Positions 52,798 to 62,400 of a stretch of DNA of 64,000 bases are shown piece after piece. Numbering within the stretch: the first letter of the stretch is position 1; each line of letters opens with the position of its first letter. The notes below the pieces were generated by a model. That model was not told the origin of the DNA and did not search any database. It saw nothing but the letters and a program-made list of their open reading frames with translations. The DNA comes from Chitinophaga skermanii (GTDB lineage Bacteria; Bacteroidota; Bacteroidia; Chitinophagales; Chitinophagaceae). The stretch is taken from the NCBI RefSeq assembly GCF_003259335.1, contig NZ_QLLL01000002.1, forward strand, positions 709,885 through 773,884, written 5' to 3'. Both the position numbers and the translations under genes were made by a program.

Positions 52798-53478
52798 TGG
52801 CAACTTCGCCAACAGCGCAATATCTTTCCCATCTATTATTTTCTTTGTAAACCCTTGGCGCGTGATATTGATCATAGCTTGTCCCAATTCGCTTAATGTG
52901 ACAAAACCTTTCGGGTACAAGGCTCTGCCAATAGGGAATATCCAATTCAACACTTTATACAAAGAGTGACTATAGCGCAAACCTGGCGTTGGCTTGATAA
53001 AGCCTGGTCTAAACGCATAGCATTGTTTGAATGGCAATTTGAATAAATCATTCTCCGTTTTACCTTTCACCCTAGCCCATGCACTCCGTCCTTTTTCGCT
53101 ACTATCGGTACCCGCACCGCTTACGTAAATAAAGGTGCAATGTTTACTATGCGTTGCTACCGCTTTGGCAAATTGCATGGTTAACAAGTAGGTAAACTTG
53201 TAGTATAATTCTTGACTCATCCCTACAGATGAAACACCCAAGCAGAAATAACAGGCATCGTAGCCTGCCAATTGCGCTGCAATTGGCGATATATCGAAGA
53301 AATCGTCGTGTATTAATTCCTTTAACTTAGGATGTTGGTAACCGGTAGATCTACGGGTAACAACAAGTACTTCTGCGATAAACGGACTTTGAAGGCACTC
53401 GTGCAATACACCTTCCCCGACCATACCGGTAGCACCTGTAACAATTACCTTCATGGGTTGTTGATATTGTAAAGACAT
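52789..53478 (-). CDS. NAD(P)-binding epimerase/oxidoreductase-type protein
   Basis: 229 residues from ATG at 53478 (MSLQYQQPMKVIV), preferred over 53529, which would overlap the divergent GNAT promoter. The Rossmann start KVIVTGATGMVGEGVLHECL is clear (TGATGMVG). LGVSSVGMSQELYYKFTYLLTMQFAKAV and FIYVSGAGTD follow, and YAFRPGFIKP near the end. This is the small atypical-SDR (HTATIP2-like) layout. Ligand unknown. Divergent from the second GNAT gene. Confidence 0.85.
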   Translation of the reverse strand: MSLQYQQPMKVIVTGATGMVGEGVLHECLQSPFIAEVLVVTRRSTGYQHPKLKELIHDDFFDISPIAAQLAGYDACYFCLGVSSVGMSQELYYKFTYLLTMQFAKAVATHSKHCTFIYVSGAGTDSSEKGRSAWARVKGKTENDLFKLPFKQCYAFRPGFIKPTPGLRYSHSLYKVLNWIFPIGRALYPKGFVTLSELGQAMINITRQGFTKKIIDGKDIALLAKLPSE

Positions 53479-53527
53479 ATGTACATTTGAATAGGTGAAA
53501 TTAATACATCTTGACAAATTAAAAGCC

Positions 53528-53989
53528 ATGGCAACTAATTACCTTGCGCGGCCTTTAGCAAATGGAGAGGCCATTCCATACCATCTTTTGCTATTAGCAG
53601 ATCCATCTAAAGAGATGATCGACGCTTACTTAGACGACAATAACGTGTTTGTATACGAAGTAGGCGGCGAAGTAGTAGGCGTATACGTGCTATGGCAAGA
53701 CGGTGCTTACATTGAAATCAAGAACATAGCCGTGCATGAAGCCATGCAAGCACGTGGTATTGGTAGCTTGTTAATTAATGACGCTATTGCAAGAGCACGC
53801 GATTTGGGGTTCCCACAAATACATATCGGCACCGGGAATTCCAGTTTGCGTCAACTTGGTTTATACCAGCGTTTGGGGTTTGATATGCAACTGATCAAAA
53901 AGCATTTCTTCACCACCCATTACCCCGGTACGATCATTGAAGATGGCATTCAATGCAAACATCTTATCCTCTTGTCGAAAGAATTGTAA
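53528..53989 (+). CDS. GNAT-family N-acetyltransferase
   Basis: 153 residues from ATG at 53528 (MATNYLARPLANGE). The GNAT core is clear: FVYEVGGEVVGVYVLWQDGAYIEIKNIAVHEAMQARGIGSLLINDAIARA, then LGLYQRLGFDM. Acetyl-CoA binding motif Q/RxRGIGS is complete. It may act on an amine or amino acid; the substrate is not deducible. It lies 9 bases ahead of the YjbQ gene, so the two are probably co-transcribed. Confidence 0.88.
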   Translation: MATNYLARPLANGEAIPYHLLLLADPSKEMIDAYLDDNNVFVYEVGGEVVGVYVLWQDGAYIEIKNIAVHEAMQARGIGSLLINDAIARARDLGFPQIHIGTGNSSLRQLGLYQRLGFDMQLIKKHFFTTHYPGTIIEDGIQCKHLILLSKEL

Positions 53990-53998
53990 TTTTACACC

Positions 53999-54421
53999 AT
54001 GAAGATTTTCCAAGCATCGCTTCGTTTACGAGCCCGCCCGCGGGGCTTTCACCTTATAACAGACGAAGTATTACAGGCCATTCCGCAACTACGTACGATA
54101 AATACCGGCATGTGCCAAGTGTTCATACAACATACCTCCGCGGGGCTAACTATCAACGAGAATTACGACCCTACAGTGCGAAAAGACTTTGAAACGTATT
54201 TCAATAAAGCCGTGCGAGAAAACGACCCCGATTATATGCATACAGATGAAGGTGCTGATGATATGCCAGCACATATTAAAGCGAGCCTTTTGGGTGCATC
54301 CGTAACCATACCTGTTACAGCTGGCCAGCTAGCTTTAGGTACATGGCAAGGCATTTACCTTTGTGAACATCGGAATTATGGAGGCGCAAGAAATGTGATG
54401 ATAACAGTGTGGGGGGAATAA
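53999..54421 (+). CDS. yjbQ: YjbQ-family protein (secondary thiamine-phosphate synthase type)
   Basis: 140 residues. The family signature is complete: FIQHTSAGLTINENYDPTVRKDF, then DDMPAHIKASLLGASVTIPVTAGQLALGTWQGIYLCEHRN and a last strand NVMITVWGE. His and Asp/Glu residues in these segments form the metal-bound site. Reported activity is weak thiamine-phosphate synthesis; physiological role is unsettled. Cytoplasmic trimer. Nine bases after the GNAT gene. Confidence 0.92.
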   Translation: MKIFQASLRLRARPRGFHLITDEVLQAIPQLRTINTGMCQVFIQHTSAGLTINENYDPTVRKDFETYFNKAVRENDPDYMHTDEGADDMPAHIKASLLGASVTIPVTAGQLALGTWQGIYLCEHRNYGGARNVMITVWGE

Positions 54422-54477
54422 TTATATAGTGGGTATACCTTTAGAAAATCACTTGTAACGATTCATATTAGATTCAT

Positions 54478-54520
54478 AAAAAATGGATACTTACCAATCG
54501 TAGCTGAATAGTAAGTATCC
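54478..54520 (-). terminator. Intrinsic terminator downstream of the Nudix gene
   Basis: GGATACTTAC (54485-54494) pairs exactly with GTAAGTATCC (54511-54520); on the minus strand ATTTTTTATG follows. It is the only clear hairpin in the 273-base gap. Confidence 0.65.
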
Positions 54521-54694
54521 GTATACATGTAACATCCCAACTTTACATGTACAGTAGTTCTTTCGTAAAGAATGTATACAAAGAAATCAATTCTATATTG
54601 AAATAGGAATCCCTACTTAGGGGTAGAGCCTCTTGCATATTATCGCTAATTTGAAGGAACACCTGTTTTGAGATGGTGAGTTAGACCTATTTGA

Positions 54695-55258
54695 TTACAA
54701 CAAACGATGTTCAGCAATATATCGCCAGAGTGGAGCTGCGTGTAAAGCTTGGGGCATCTCATTAGCCTGTAGGATGCTTACTACATCTGCTGGCTGTAAT
54801 AGATGAACCGATAAATCTTCGGTGGCTTCTAGGGTAGGTGGAGCTACTAATTCTACATCTTCCGCAAGAAAGCAGTGTGTGAAGTTAGTATGCGTACCGG
54901 GATTGGCTGAAATTTGCATATAAGGAGTCCAACGACCATTGCCGTAGCCGGTTTCTTCCAGTAATTCCCTTTGTGCAGCGGCAAGAAACGTAGTATCGGT
55001 GGCATCTACTACGCCGGCACATAATTCGTAAGCCGTTTTAGCAATCCCATGCCTGTATTGTTTAACCATCACGAATTCTTTCTCTTTCGTAATAGCTATT
55101 ACATTTACCCATTCTGGGTATTCGAGTATATAGTATTCTTCAATCTCGTTGCCATTGGGTAATTGTACGTGATCGACCCTAGCTGTAAACCAAGGGCGCT
55201 GGCTCACATAAGATGAGTTAAGCACTTTCCATACACTATTATCTTGCTTCAAGTCCAT
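54695..55258 (-). CDS. Nudix hydrolase (ADP-ribose pyrophosphatase type)
   Basis: 187 residues. The Nudix box is AAAQRELLEETGYGN with the preceding Gly in CAGVVD (GX5EX7REUXEEXGU). Upstream strands EYYILEYPEWVNVIAITKEKEFVMVKQYRHGIAKTAYELCAG are typical of ADP-ribose or nucleotide-sugar pyrophosphatases, as is NPGTHTNFTHCFLAEDVE. The substrate is therefore probably ADP-ribose or a similar diphosphate. Cytoplasmic; single gene. Confidence 0.9.
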   Translation of the reverse strand: MDLKQDNSVWKVLNSSYVSQRPWFTARVDHVQLPNGNEIEEYYILEYPEWVNVIAITKEKEFVMVKQYRHGIAKTAYELCAGVVDATDTTFLAAAQRELLEETGYGNGRWTPYMQISANPGTHTNFTHCFLAEDVELVAPPTLEATEDLSVHLLQPADVVSILQANEMPQALHAAPLWRYIAEHRLL

Positions 55259-55448
55259 TTTTGAACGGTTTAAAATCCCTTGAAAAGTATAAAAAGTATA
55301 GGAGAAATTGGGATTATTTTCATCCTAAACCCGTCTTTTACATCTCTTTACCGCTAAAATACAGTTAGGCAAATACAACATTCCCAGCCTTTCGATTGTA
55401 TAGTTATGCAATAGTTACGTTTCATTTCCCCTTCCAAAATCCTCACAT

Positions 55449-56153
55449 ATGAAGATTACAACTGCTCAAAAATTTATGGCCGAATTACTCGGCACCTTTG
55501 TGCTTGTACTCATCGGTTGCGGTAGCGCCGTATTAGCTGGCACACACGTTGGTTTTCTAGGTATCGCTTTCGCGTTTGGTATTTCTGTATTAACGATGTG
55601 CTATTCTATTGGTCACATCACCGGGTGCCACATTAACCCGGCTATTAGTATTTCCATGTGGGCCATGGGTAAACTATCGGCCAAGGATACGCTCGTGTAC
55701 ATTATTGGGCAAATTATTGGCGGCATTCTCGCCGCTGCGTTATTGTACTCCATTGCACAAGGTCGACCAGAGTATAGTTTGGCCGCTAATGGATTAGGAC
55801 AGAACGGTGTAGAAGGTGGTTCTCCCGATAAATTCTCGCTTACCAGCGGGTTAATTTTCGAGGTAGTATTCACTTGTATTTTCTTATTCGTGATCCATTT
55901 ATCTACGAGTAAGAATAATGGCAACGTTGGGTTCGCAGGTTTAGCCATTGGCTTGGCTTTAACCATGATCCATATCGTGGGCATACCGGTTACAGGTGTA
56001 TCTGTTAACCCTGCCCGGAGTATTGGCCCTGCTTTATTTGTGGGCGGCGATGCTATATCACATTTATGGGTATTTATTGTTGGTCCTATCGTGGGCGGTT
56101 TAATCGGTGGTATATTGTGGAAGGTAGTAGACGGACAACCCGAACGTTACTAA
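55449..56153 (+). CDS. aqpZ: Aquaporin Z
   Basis: 234 residues with six membrane helices and two half-helices. Both NPA motifs are present: HINPAIS (NPA at about 63-65) and VNPARS (NPA at about 187-189), with the following Arg190 of the selectivity filter. GCGSAVLAG near the start and Phe43/His175 at positions expected for a water channel support AqpZ over glycerol facilitators, which would have a longer loop and Asp in the second motif. Function: rapid water flow across the inner membrane. Monocistronic, terminator shared downstream. Confidence 0.93.
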   Translation: MKITTAQKFMAELLGTFVLVLIGCGSAVLAGTHVGFLGIAFAFGISVLTMCYSIGHITGCHINPAISISMWAMGKLSAKDTLVYIIGQIIGGILAAALLYSIAQGRPEYSLAANGLGQNGVEGGSPDKFSLTSGLIFEVVFTCIFLFVIHLSTSKNNGNVGFAGLAIGLALTMIHIVGIPVTGVSVNPARSIGPALFVGGDAISHLWVFIVGPIVGGLIGGILWKVVDGQPERY

Positions 56154-56164
56154 TCCCTTAGCAT

Positions 56165-56203
56165 ACAAAAAAGCCGTTCTCTATGGAATAGAGAGCGGCT
56201 TTC
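56165..56203. terminator. Bidirectional terminator between aqpZ and the barrel receptor
   Basis: AAAGCCG.TCTCT pairs with AGAGA.CGGCTTT; on the minus strand a six-T run follows, on the plus strand TTTCTATTTG. Confidence 0.8.
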
Positions 56204-56246
56204 TATTTGGACGAATAACGCGGGGGGTGTAAACAATCAAAATTCC

Positions 56247-58619
56247 TTAATCATTCATCCTTCTTTTCACGTCATCCATTACAGTGCGGCGCGCTTTGGC
56301 AGCTTTCACTTGTTGGTTACCGAAACGGTAGCTAAATACTAACCGGAAGATGCGCGTTTCGGGATTTGTACGAACAAATGCATGCGCATTGTAAGAATCA
56401 GATGCATATTTTTGTTTCGCCGTGTTGAAAATATCAGACACATTGAAAGAGATGGTTCCTTTTTTATCTAAGATGGTTTTAGACACACCTAGGCTCATGA
56501 TGAAATAATCTTTGAAATCGAACGCACCGAAACGTAAAGGGGATTGGTAATAAGCATTTACTTCAGATTTCCAATTCTTCGCAAAACTCCAGCTCACGCT
56601 TTCCATGACAGATAAAGACACGGTACTATTATTCAATCCACTTGCAGCATCGGCATTGTATTTCGCATAGATACCCCCTAAGGTGGTAGAAGTATATACT
56701 TTGTTCTTGAATAAAGATTTGCTGTAGGCTAAGTTCATGGTAACTTGGTTGGCAGATGGCATGTTTTCGTAAGTACTTACCATTACATCTCCATCTTTTG
56801 TGAATGTATTGGCCAATACATCGTAATAACGGTTCCAAGCAACACTCGCCATCCATTCGTTATTGTAAGTCCAGCCTAACTCGAAGTTATCGGAGAAAGT
56901 AGGACGGATGTTAGGATTACCTTTGTAGTAAGCATATTGACTTTGGTAGATGATAAACGGGTTGACGATACTGAATCCAAAGCGTTCAATTTTCCTACTA
57001 TAGTTCGCGCTCCACTGTTGTTTTTCACTTTGGTTGTAATAAATACCAAGCGTTGGGAATAGGCTCAAATAATCGTTCTCATTCGTTTGTTGCAAGGTTA
57101 CAGAATGGCCTTCGCTTTGTGTATATTCGGCACGTAAACCCAGTGAGAAGTCGAACTTTTTAATGCTTTGGTTCATGTTTACATAACCGGCGTAGATGTT
57201 TTCTTTATAAATGAAGCGGTTGTTGCGGATCAAATCTTCTTCCCAATTACCATTGATAAAGTTTTCCCAATGTGCGTCGTTATCGGTTTTGGTGAAAATA
57301 CTTCTTACACCTGTTTCAAATTTTGCTTTCTTGATGTGGAATGTATAATCGGCACTGATAGAGCTAACACGGCTGCTACCGGGAGAATTGTTTGTCATTA
57401 AGTTGTTCATCTTCGCTTCTTTAGCAGTACCATCGAAGTAATCGGTACGGAAATGCTCAGACAGTGTTTTTTCGTTCTGGAAGTAATCGGCATTAATATT
57501 TAAATCGTTGCCGGCCTTGCCTACTTTGGTTTTGTAGTAGATATTGGCGTTAGGGGCGTTGGTAGTATAATGACCCTTGCTCAATAATACAGAACTAGAA
57601 TCCTTGTTGGTATTCGCAAATTCCAACATCGAACGGTTTTCCATCTCGCGGTTACGATCGCTATACACACCACGCACCATAGCACCAATAGACGATTTCT
57701 TACTGAGCGTATAATCGAAACCAACTTTATAGGTAGCACTTTGGCTTTTATCATTCGCAAATTGACGATCGTCTACTTCGAAACCTTGTCCTAAATAGCG
57801 GTGTGTAAACGTACTGTTATCAATATCTGTATTCATATAATCCAAGCTACCGTAAACGTTTACCTTTTTAGAACGGTAATTTAAGCTAAGTCCGCCGTTA
57901 TAACGAGGGTGGCGCCCCATACCTACACCCGCAGTTACAGTACCATTGGTGCCTAGGTTCTTATCTTTAGCCAATACTATGTTTACGATAGCAGCATCTT
58001 GCGCTTCGTACTTAGCGGAAGGGTTCGGGATTACTTCGATGCTTTCGATGGTATTGGCCGGCATAGAAGCTAAGTAGGCTTTCAGTTCTTCGCCGCTCAT
58101 GCGGGTTGGACGATCGTTAATGTACACGGTAAGCGTTTTGCTCCTAAACTTCAGGCCACTACCATCCGTTACACCAGGTGCACGTAGCAAAGTTTCGTAT
58201 ACATTTTGGCCGGCTGTGATGGGGCTTTGGGCTACATTTACCACGATCTTGTCGTTTTTCATGACAATGAAGGGTTTGCTGCCGGTTACTTCTACACCTT
58301 TGAGCGTTTTGGTGACGGCTGCTATAGATATTGTTAGGTTAAAATCGTGTTGGATATTGATATTGTCTTGCAAATATGCTTTGTAACCAATATACTGTAC
58401 GGCTACTTTGTACATACCGGTGGGCATATTGTTGAAAGTAAAAACGCCGTTTTCGTCGGCAGTCGTTTGAAAGTTTTGCGTATTTGTGGTGATTTGGATA
58501 GAAGCAAAGGGTAATACAGTATTTGATGTACTGTCGACTACCTTACCGGCGATTTTCACTTGTGCTTGTACAGCTATAGTAGTCATTAAGAAGAATAGGG
58601 AGATAAAGAACGTTTTCAT
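56247..58619 (-). CDS. Outer-membrane beta-barrel receptor (TonB-receptor type) with carboxypeptidase-regulatory-like domain
   Basis: 790 residues. Signal ends TIAVQAQ. A regulatory-like domain (KIAGKVVDSTSNTVLPFASIQI, about 20-100) is followed by a plug-like part with VYETLLRAPGVTDGSGLKFRSKTLTVYINDRPTRM and IESIEVIPNPSAKYEAQDAAIVNIVLAKD, then a long barrel (YNGGLSLNYRSKKVNVYGSLDY, DFSLGLRAEYTQSEG). This is the family of Bacteroidota outer-membrane barrels next to, but distinct from, SusC. No TonB-dependent substrate or lipoprotein partner is seen. It is divergent from a LytS/LytTR pair (199 bases), which may regulate it. Confidence 0.9.
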   Translation of the reverse strand: MKTFFISLFFLMTTIAVQAQVKIAGKVVDSTSNTVLPFASIQITTNTQNFQTTADENGVFTFNNMPTGMYKVAVQYIGYKAYLQDNINIQHDFNLTISIAAVTKTLKGVEVTGSKPFIVMKNDKIVVNVAQSPITAGQNVYETLLRAPGVTDGSGLKFRSKTLTVYINDRPTRMSGEELKAYLASMPANTIESIEVIPNPSAKYEAQDAAIVNIVLAKDKNLGTNGTVTAGVGMGRHPRYNGGLSLNYRSKKVNVYGSLDYMNTDIDNSTFTHRYLGQGFEVDDRQFANDKSQSATYKVGFDYTLSKKSSIGAMVRGVYSDRNREMENRSMLEFANTNKDSSSVLLSKGHYTTNAPNANIYYKTKVGKAGNDLNINADYFQNEKTLSEHFRTDYFDGTAKEAKMNNLMTNNSPGSSRVSSISADYTFHIKKAKFETGVRSIFTKTDNDAHWENFINGNWEEDLIRNNRFIYKENIYAGYVNMNQSIKKFDFSLGLRAEYTQSEGHSVTLQQTNENDYLSLFPTLGIYYNQSEKQQWSANYSRKIERFGFSIVNPFIIYQSQYAYYKGNPNIRPTFSDNFELGWTYNNEWMASVAWNRYYDVLANTFTKDGDVMVSTYENMPSANQVTMNLAYSKSLFKNKVYTSTTLGGIYAKYNADAASGLNNSTVSLSVMESVSWSFAKNWKSEVNAYYQSPLRFGAFDFKDYFIMSLGVSKTILDKKGTISFNVSDIFNTAKQKYASDSYNAHAFVRTNPETRIFRLVFSYRFGNQQVKAAKARRTVMDDVKRRMND

Positions 58620-58818
58620 AAAAGATGTTTGTTTGTTGTTTTGAATTCCGATTGTTTACGATAGCAAAACAACAACACGGCGAGCACCCGGAAAAGGTGC
58701 ATTCCACGAAGTAGCGGCTTTGTTCTACGAAATAAAAATGACTTGATTTCGTCGAAGAAAAGCTGCATTTTGTCGAAGGAAAGCTGCTGAAAACACCTTG
58801 CAAGCGTAGTTTTATAGT

Positions 58819-59916
58819 ATGAAGAAATGGTATCATCAATATTTCCGGGGCGTGAAGCCATTAATGACCTACGAGATACTCGTGTGGTTGGTATATGTAT
58901 GCATTTACAAATGGGCCACCTTTGCCGAGGAAACACATGTACCCCGTTTACGCACCAACTTCCCCATGCCGGAGTTAATCCTCTATGCAATAGGCACCAC
59001 CTTGTATATAATACCTTACTACCGTTGGATTGGCGCTAAGCTGTTGGAGAAACGGCGGTTTGTATGGTTATTCTTTGTGACCATCCTTTACTTTTGGTTT
59101 GTTCCGAAGTATTGCAGTTATGTTGTAGCGAGTGTATTTCAAGCCGTTAGTCATAACCCGCTTACCATTCCATTTTACAACTCGCAGGTACGCATGTTTG
59201 AACGCCTCATCTTTGCACCACAATTGCAACTACAGTTCCTATTAACTGATATGATGGCCTTTTTCTCGGTAATGTTTATGCGGTATGCCACCCAAAATGA
59301 ACGCAAACGTAGTAATTTAGAGAAAGAACATTTGGCTTTGCAACTTGATACCCTCAAGGCGCAATTACACCCACACTTCTTATTCAATACCCTCAATAGT
59401 ATTTATGGCATGAGTATTACGGGTGCGAAAGATACCCCTGCGTATATCTTAAAACTCTCCGATATGATGCGGTATATACTTTACGATTGCAGGCATCATG
59501 CGGTAGACTTAGAAAAAGACATTGCCTTCCTCGACAACTACATGCAAATGGAGCAAAAGCGTTACCCTGCTGCCCATATTGATTTTCAGATGCCGGCTAC
59601 GCCTATCCCAGCCATTAGTATAGCACCATTAATGCTGATCCCGTTTATGGAGAATGTATTTAAGCACGGTGCGCACCGCGTGGTGGATGATGCATTTATA
59701 CGGGGCGAGTTGGTGGTGAATGAAGAAGAACTGGTATTTGAACTAGAGAATTCCGTGATGCCGGTAACGCCGATGCAACGGGGGCCATATGGCGGTGTTG
59801 GGATTGAAAATGTAAAAAAACGCTTGGCACTCTATTATCCCAACCGCCACCGGTTACAGATAGAACAAACCGATACAATTTATTCAGTACATTTAACCAT
59901 ACAATTAAAAGCATGA
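58819..59916 (+). CDS. LytS-type membrane histidine kinase (pair 2)
   Basis: 365 residues. About four membrane helices lie within residues 18-155. The kinase tract LKAQLHPHFLFNTLNSIYGM (about His186 as the phosphoacceptor) is followed by LMLIPFMENVFKHG and GVGIENVKKRLALYYP. No sensing domain besides the membrane part is seen. It overlaps the next gene by four bases (ATGA), so the two are translated together. Confidence 0.92.
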   Translation: MKKWYHQYFRGVKPLMTYEILVWLVYVCIYKWATFAEETHVPRLRTNFPMPELILYAIGTTLYIIPYYRWIGAKLLEKRRFVWLFFVTILYFWFVPKYCSYVVASVFQAVSHNPLTIPFYNSQVRMFERLIFAPQLQLQFLLTDMMAFFSVMFMRYATQNERKRSNLEKEHLALQLDTLKAQLHPHFLFNTLNSIYGMSITGAKDTPAYILKLSDMMRYILYDCRHHAVDLEKDIAFLDNYMQMEQKRYPAAHIDFQMPATPIPAISIAPLMLIPFMENVFKHGAHRVVDDAFIRGELVVNEEELVFELENSVMPVTPMQRGPYGGVGIENVKKRLALYYPNRHRLQIEQTDTIYSVHLTIQLKA

Positions 59917-60620
59917 TCAAATGCCTTGTTGCCGACGATGAAGTAATTGCTCACCAAATATTAGAGCAATACATTTTGCAAACTGAAGGATTAACCCTCG
60001 TTGCCAAATGCAAGAATGCCATGGAAGCATTTGCCAAATTGGAACAACACCCTATCGACTTAGTTTTCCTTGATATAGAAATGCCTTTAGTGAACGGCAT
60101 TACTTTCTTAAAAACCTTGCAAAACCCACCGAAGGTTATTTTTACCACGGCTTACGCCGAGTATGCTTTGCAAGGATACGAGCTGAATGTGGTGGATTAT
60201 CTACTGAAACCCTTTTCTTTAGAACGCTTCACCGTAGCGGTTAATAAGGTAAAACAACAGTTACAAGCCACTGTGCCTACAACTTCTCCTACTCCTTCGA
60301 CCGACGACCATTTGCTTGTTAAGGAAAAAGGAGGTTTTATCAAAATTCCCTATGCTGATATCCAATTTATCGAAGCTTCGAAAGATTATGTAAAGATTAT
60401 GTTGCCGGGGAACAAGCACCACTTGGTGCATTTAACCATGAAGAAGTTAGAGGAAACCTTACCGGCAGCCATGTTTGTACGGACGCATAAATCTTACATC
60501 GTAGGCGTACCACATATTAAAATGGTGAAATTGCAAGAGCTCATTATGGCAAACCAAGCCATTATTCCAATTAGTCCTAACTACAAAGAGCAAGTACTTA
60601 AAGCCTTTTCTGCGAAATAA
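59913..60620 (+). CDS. LytTR-family response regulator (pair 2)
   Basis: 235 residues. Receiver domain with DDE at 8-10, phosphoacceptor Asp54 in FLDIEMPLV, TTAYAEYALQGYE and LLKPF; LytTR domain at about 130-230 (YADIQFIEASKDYVKIML, FVRTHKSYIVGVPHI). Partner of the kinase that overlaps it by four bases. Its likely target is the divergent barrel receptor or itself; no direct repeat was identified. Confidence 0.93.
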   Translation: MIKCLVADDEVIAHQILEQYILQTEGLTLVAKCKNAMEAFAKLEQHPIDLVFLDIEMPLVNGITFLKTLQNPPKVIFTTAYAEYALQGYELNVVDYLLKPFSLERFTVAVNKVKQQLQATVPTTSPTPSTDDHLLVKEKGGFIKIPYADIQFIEASKDYVKIMLPGNKHHLVHLTMKKLEETLPAAMFVRTHKSYIVGVPHIKMVKLQELIMANQAIIPISPNYKEQVLKAFSAK

Positions 60621-60705
60621 ATACGTCGGAATAAGGGCGGGTAAATGGCGTATTTGGGGGCGTGTTTTCCTACACAAATCATGTAGCTTTATAGAAATAT
60701 CTTGT

Positions 60706-61098
60706 ATGATGAAAACAGCTACCTTCGAAACCCCGGAACAATATATAGCCCAGTTTCCAGCAGCGGATCAAGCTGTGCTGAAAAAAATACGTGCAGCCAT
60801 TCGTAAAGCATTACCTACAGCGGAAGAAGTAATCAGTTACCAGATGCCTACTTTTAAAGTTCATGGCGCGGTAATTTATTATGCTTCCTGTAAAGCGCAT
60901 TATGCTGTGTATATTCCCCCAACGTACGGGGTATACGAGGCCTTTAAAAAGGAGTTAAAGCCTTATAAATTAACGAAAAGTGCTGCCCAGTTCCCCAAAT
61001 CGGAAGCCATTCCATACGAGCTTATTCAACAAATGGCGGAATATGCAGGCGCGCAAAATGAGCTGTTAGCGAAGAAGAAAACCGCGAAAGCCCGGTAA
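60706..61098 (+). CDS. DUF1801 / YdhG-like small protein
   Basis: 130 residues. The family order ETPEQYIAQFPAADQAVLKKIRAAIRKALPTAEEVISYQMPTFKVHG is visible, then YYASCKAHYAVYIPPTYGVYEAFKKELK and FPKSEAIPYELIQQMAEY. DUF1801 proteins (often annotated as iron chaperone-like) bind an unknown ligand. A Lys-rich C-terminus closes it. Cytoplasmic. Confidence 0.85.
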   Translation: MMKTATFETPEQYIAQFPAADQAVLKKIRAAIRKALPTAEEVISYQMPTFKVHGAVIYYASCKAHYAVYIPPTYGVYEAFKKELKPYKLTKSAAQFPKSEAIPYELIQQMAEYAGAQNELLAKKKTAKAR

Positions 61099-61306
61099 TA
61101 GACATTACCAGGCAATTCTGCACTAAAACAATAATCCATGTTAAAAAGCTGAATTGGCTGGGAAATGCAGAATAGGTTAGCTTGCACCTGTAATAGGCAC
61201 AATGGATGCACTGCCATGCTTGATAACGTTAAGTTTTGCAGGTTAATACAAGTTCTAACAACTATCGAGCACTTTGGTTGTGTAAGTCGATGGAAATCAT
61301 ACGGAA

Positions 61307-61771
61307 TTAAAACCCGCGGAAGTAAGGTCTACTAATTAAAGGCGATCCGCCCCAAGGAATTGAAGTTAATACAAGGAATAGAGCAATACTAAGGCCAATG
61401 GCCATGATCCTAAACTTTTCGTGGTCGGTTGATTTGCGTTTGCTTTTTGTTACGGTGATATTGATGACTGCTACAGCGATGGTCATCATCGTAATATGTT
61501 CCATCCCGAAGAAGCGGAACTCCCGCATTTGTTCAGCTTTCACAAAATTGCCCCAGAAATATTTCACGATAGGACTTACAATATACAATACCACGCCAAT
61601 AGTAAATTGCAAGTTGGCGAAGTTTACAGCTGCCTTCCGGGCACCATCATCTACCGGCAAAAAGGATTTGTGACCTTTCCAACCACGGTAAGCACGGAAT
61701 AAAGCGAATAATAGGCTGAGTAAAACCAGCCACCTAACATAAGAATGAAAATACAATAAGAAAGCGTACAT
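61307..61771 (-). CDS. Uncharacterised four-helix membrane protein
   Basis: 154 residues with four hydrophobic helices (about 4-25, 52-70, 88-108 and 123-142). The His-rich first helix (LLYFHSYVRWLVLL), HITMMTIAVAVI and a final WGGSP loop resemble a small cytochrome-b-like membrane family. Two well-placed His could bind haem, but this is speculative. It is 44 bases from the SRPBCC gene, same strand; they may share a transcript. Confidence 0.7.
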   Translation of the reverse strand: MYAFLLYFHSYVRWLVLLSLLFALFRAYRGWKGHKSFLPVDDGARKAAVNFANLQFTIGVVLYIVSPIVKYFWGNFVKAEQMREFRFFGMEHITMMTIAVAVINITVTKSKRKSTDHEKFRIMAIGLSIALFLVLTSIPWGGSPLISRPYFRGF

Positions 61772-61814
61772 AGGAGAATGAACTACCTAATATGGTAGGT
61801 TGTAAAATTAATCA

Positions 61815-62264
61815 TTATCCTTTCATATAATCGAAAGCACCAGTGCGAAGATTGATGTTATACTCCAAGTAAGCTTTTAAACAAGCTAAAAAATTAGCCC
61901 AACCTTCCGTATTACCCCTTAACCATTTAATACCCTCTTCATCATTCGGCATCGTTCCTTCTGTAATGCGTACAACGGTTGCTGCACCTTTATCTTGCAG
62001 TTGCATATCTACTTTCAATACATGATCTTTTGCTCCCTCCCATTCGAAAGCAATAGCACTGGGTGCAGATACGGATAATACAGTAATGTTGAATTGATCG
62101 GGAAATTCGGGGAATTGCCAAGTAACCGTTTTGCCGGTTTCCATACGGGCAGAACCTTTCGCGATGAAATAATTCGACATCTTTTGCGGGTCTACAATGG
62201 CTTCGAATACTTCCTGGATGGGTTTCGCAATTTGAATCGCTGCTTTAATCTCGAGGTGGTTCAT
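61815..62264 (-). CDS. SRPBCC-fold (AHSA1/START-like) protein
   Basis: 149 residues. The helix-grip order is clear: IKAAIQIAKPIQEVFEAIVDPQKMSNYFIAKG, TVTWQFPEFPDQFNITVL, AIAFEWEGAKDHVLKVDM, AATVVRITEG, and WANFLACLKAYLEYNINLRTGAF at the end. This is the activator-of-Hsp90-like START family, often of unknown ligand. Cytoplasmic. Confidence 0.88.
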   Translation of the reverse strand: MNHLEIKAAIQIAKPIQEVFEAIVDPQKMSNYFIAKGSARMETGKTVTWQFPEFPDQFNITVLSVSAPSAIAFEWEGAKDHVLKVDMQLQDKGAATVVRITEGTMPNDEEGIKWLRGNTEGWANFLACLKAYLEYNINLRTGAFDYMKG

Positions 62265-62400
62265 AAGATGTATGGTTTTAGATATACAATTTAAACAAAG
62301 TTATGCGTACGACCAATTGATTTTTAATTCATTGACATATCAACCAACCTTCACAAAGCGACCTAAATTCCTTATATTGTGCAACAACAACTCCTCTCCT

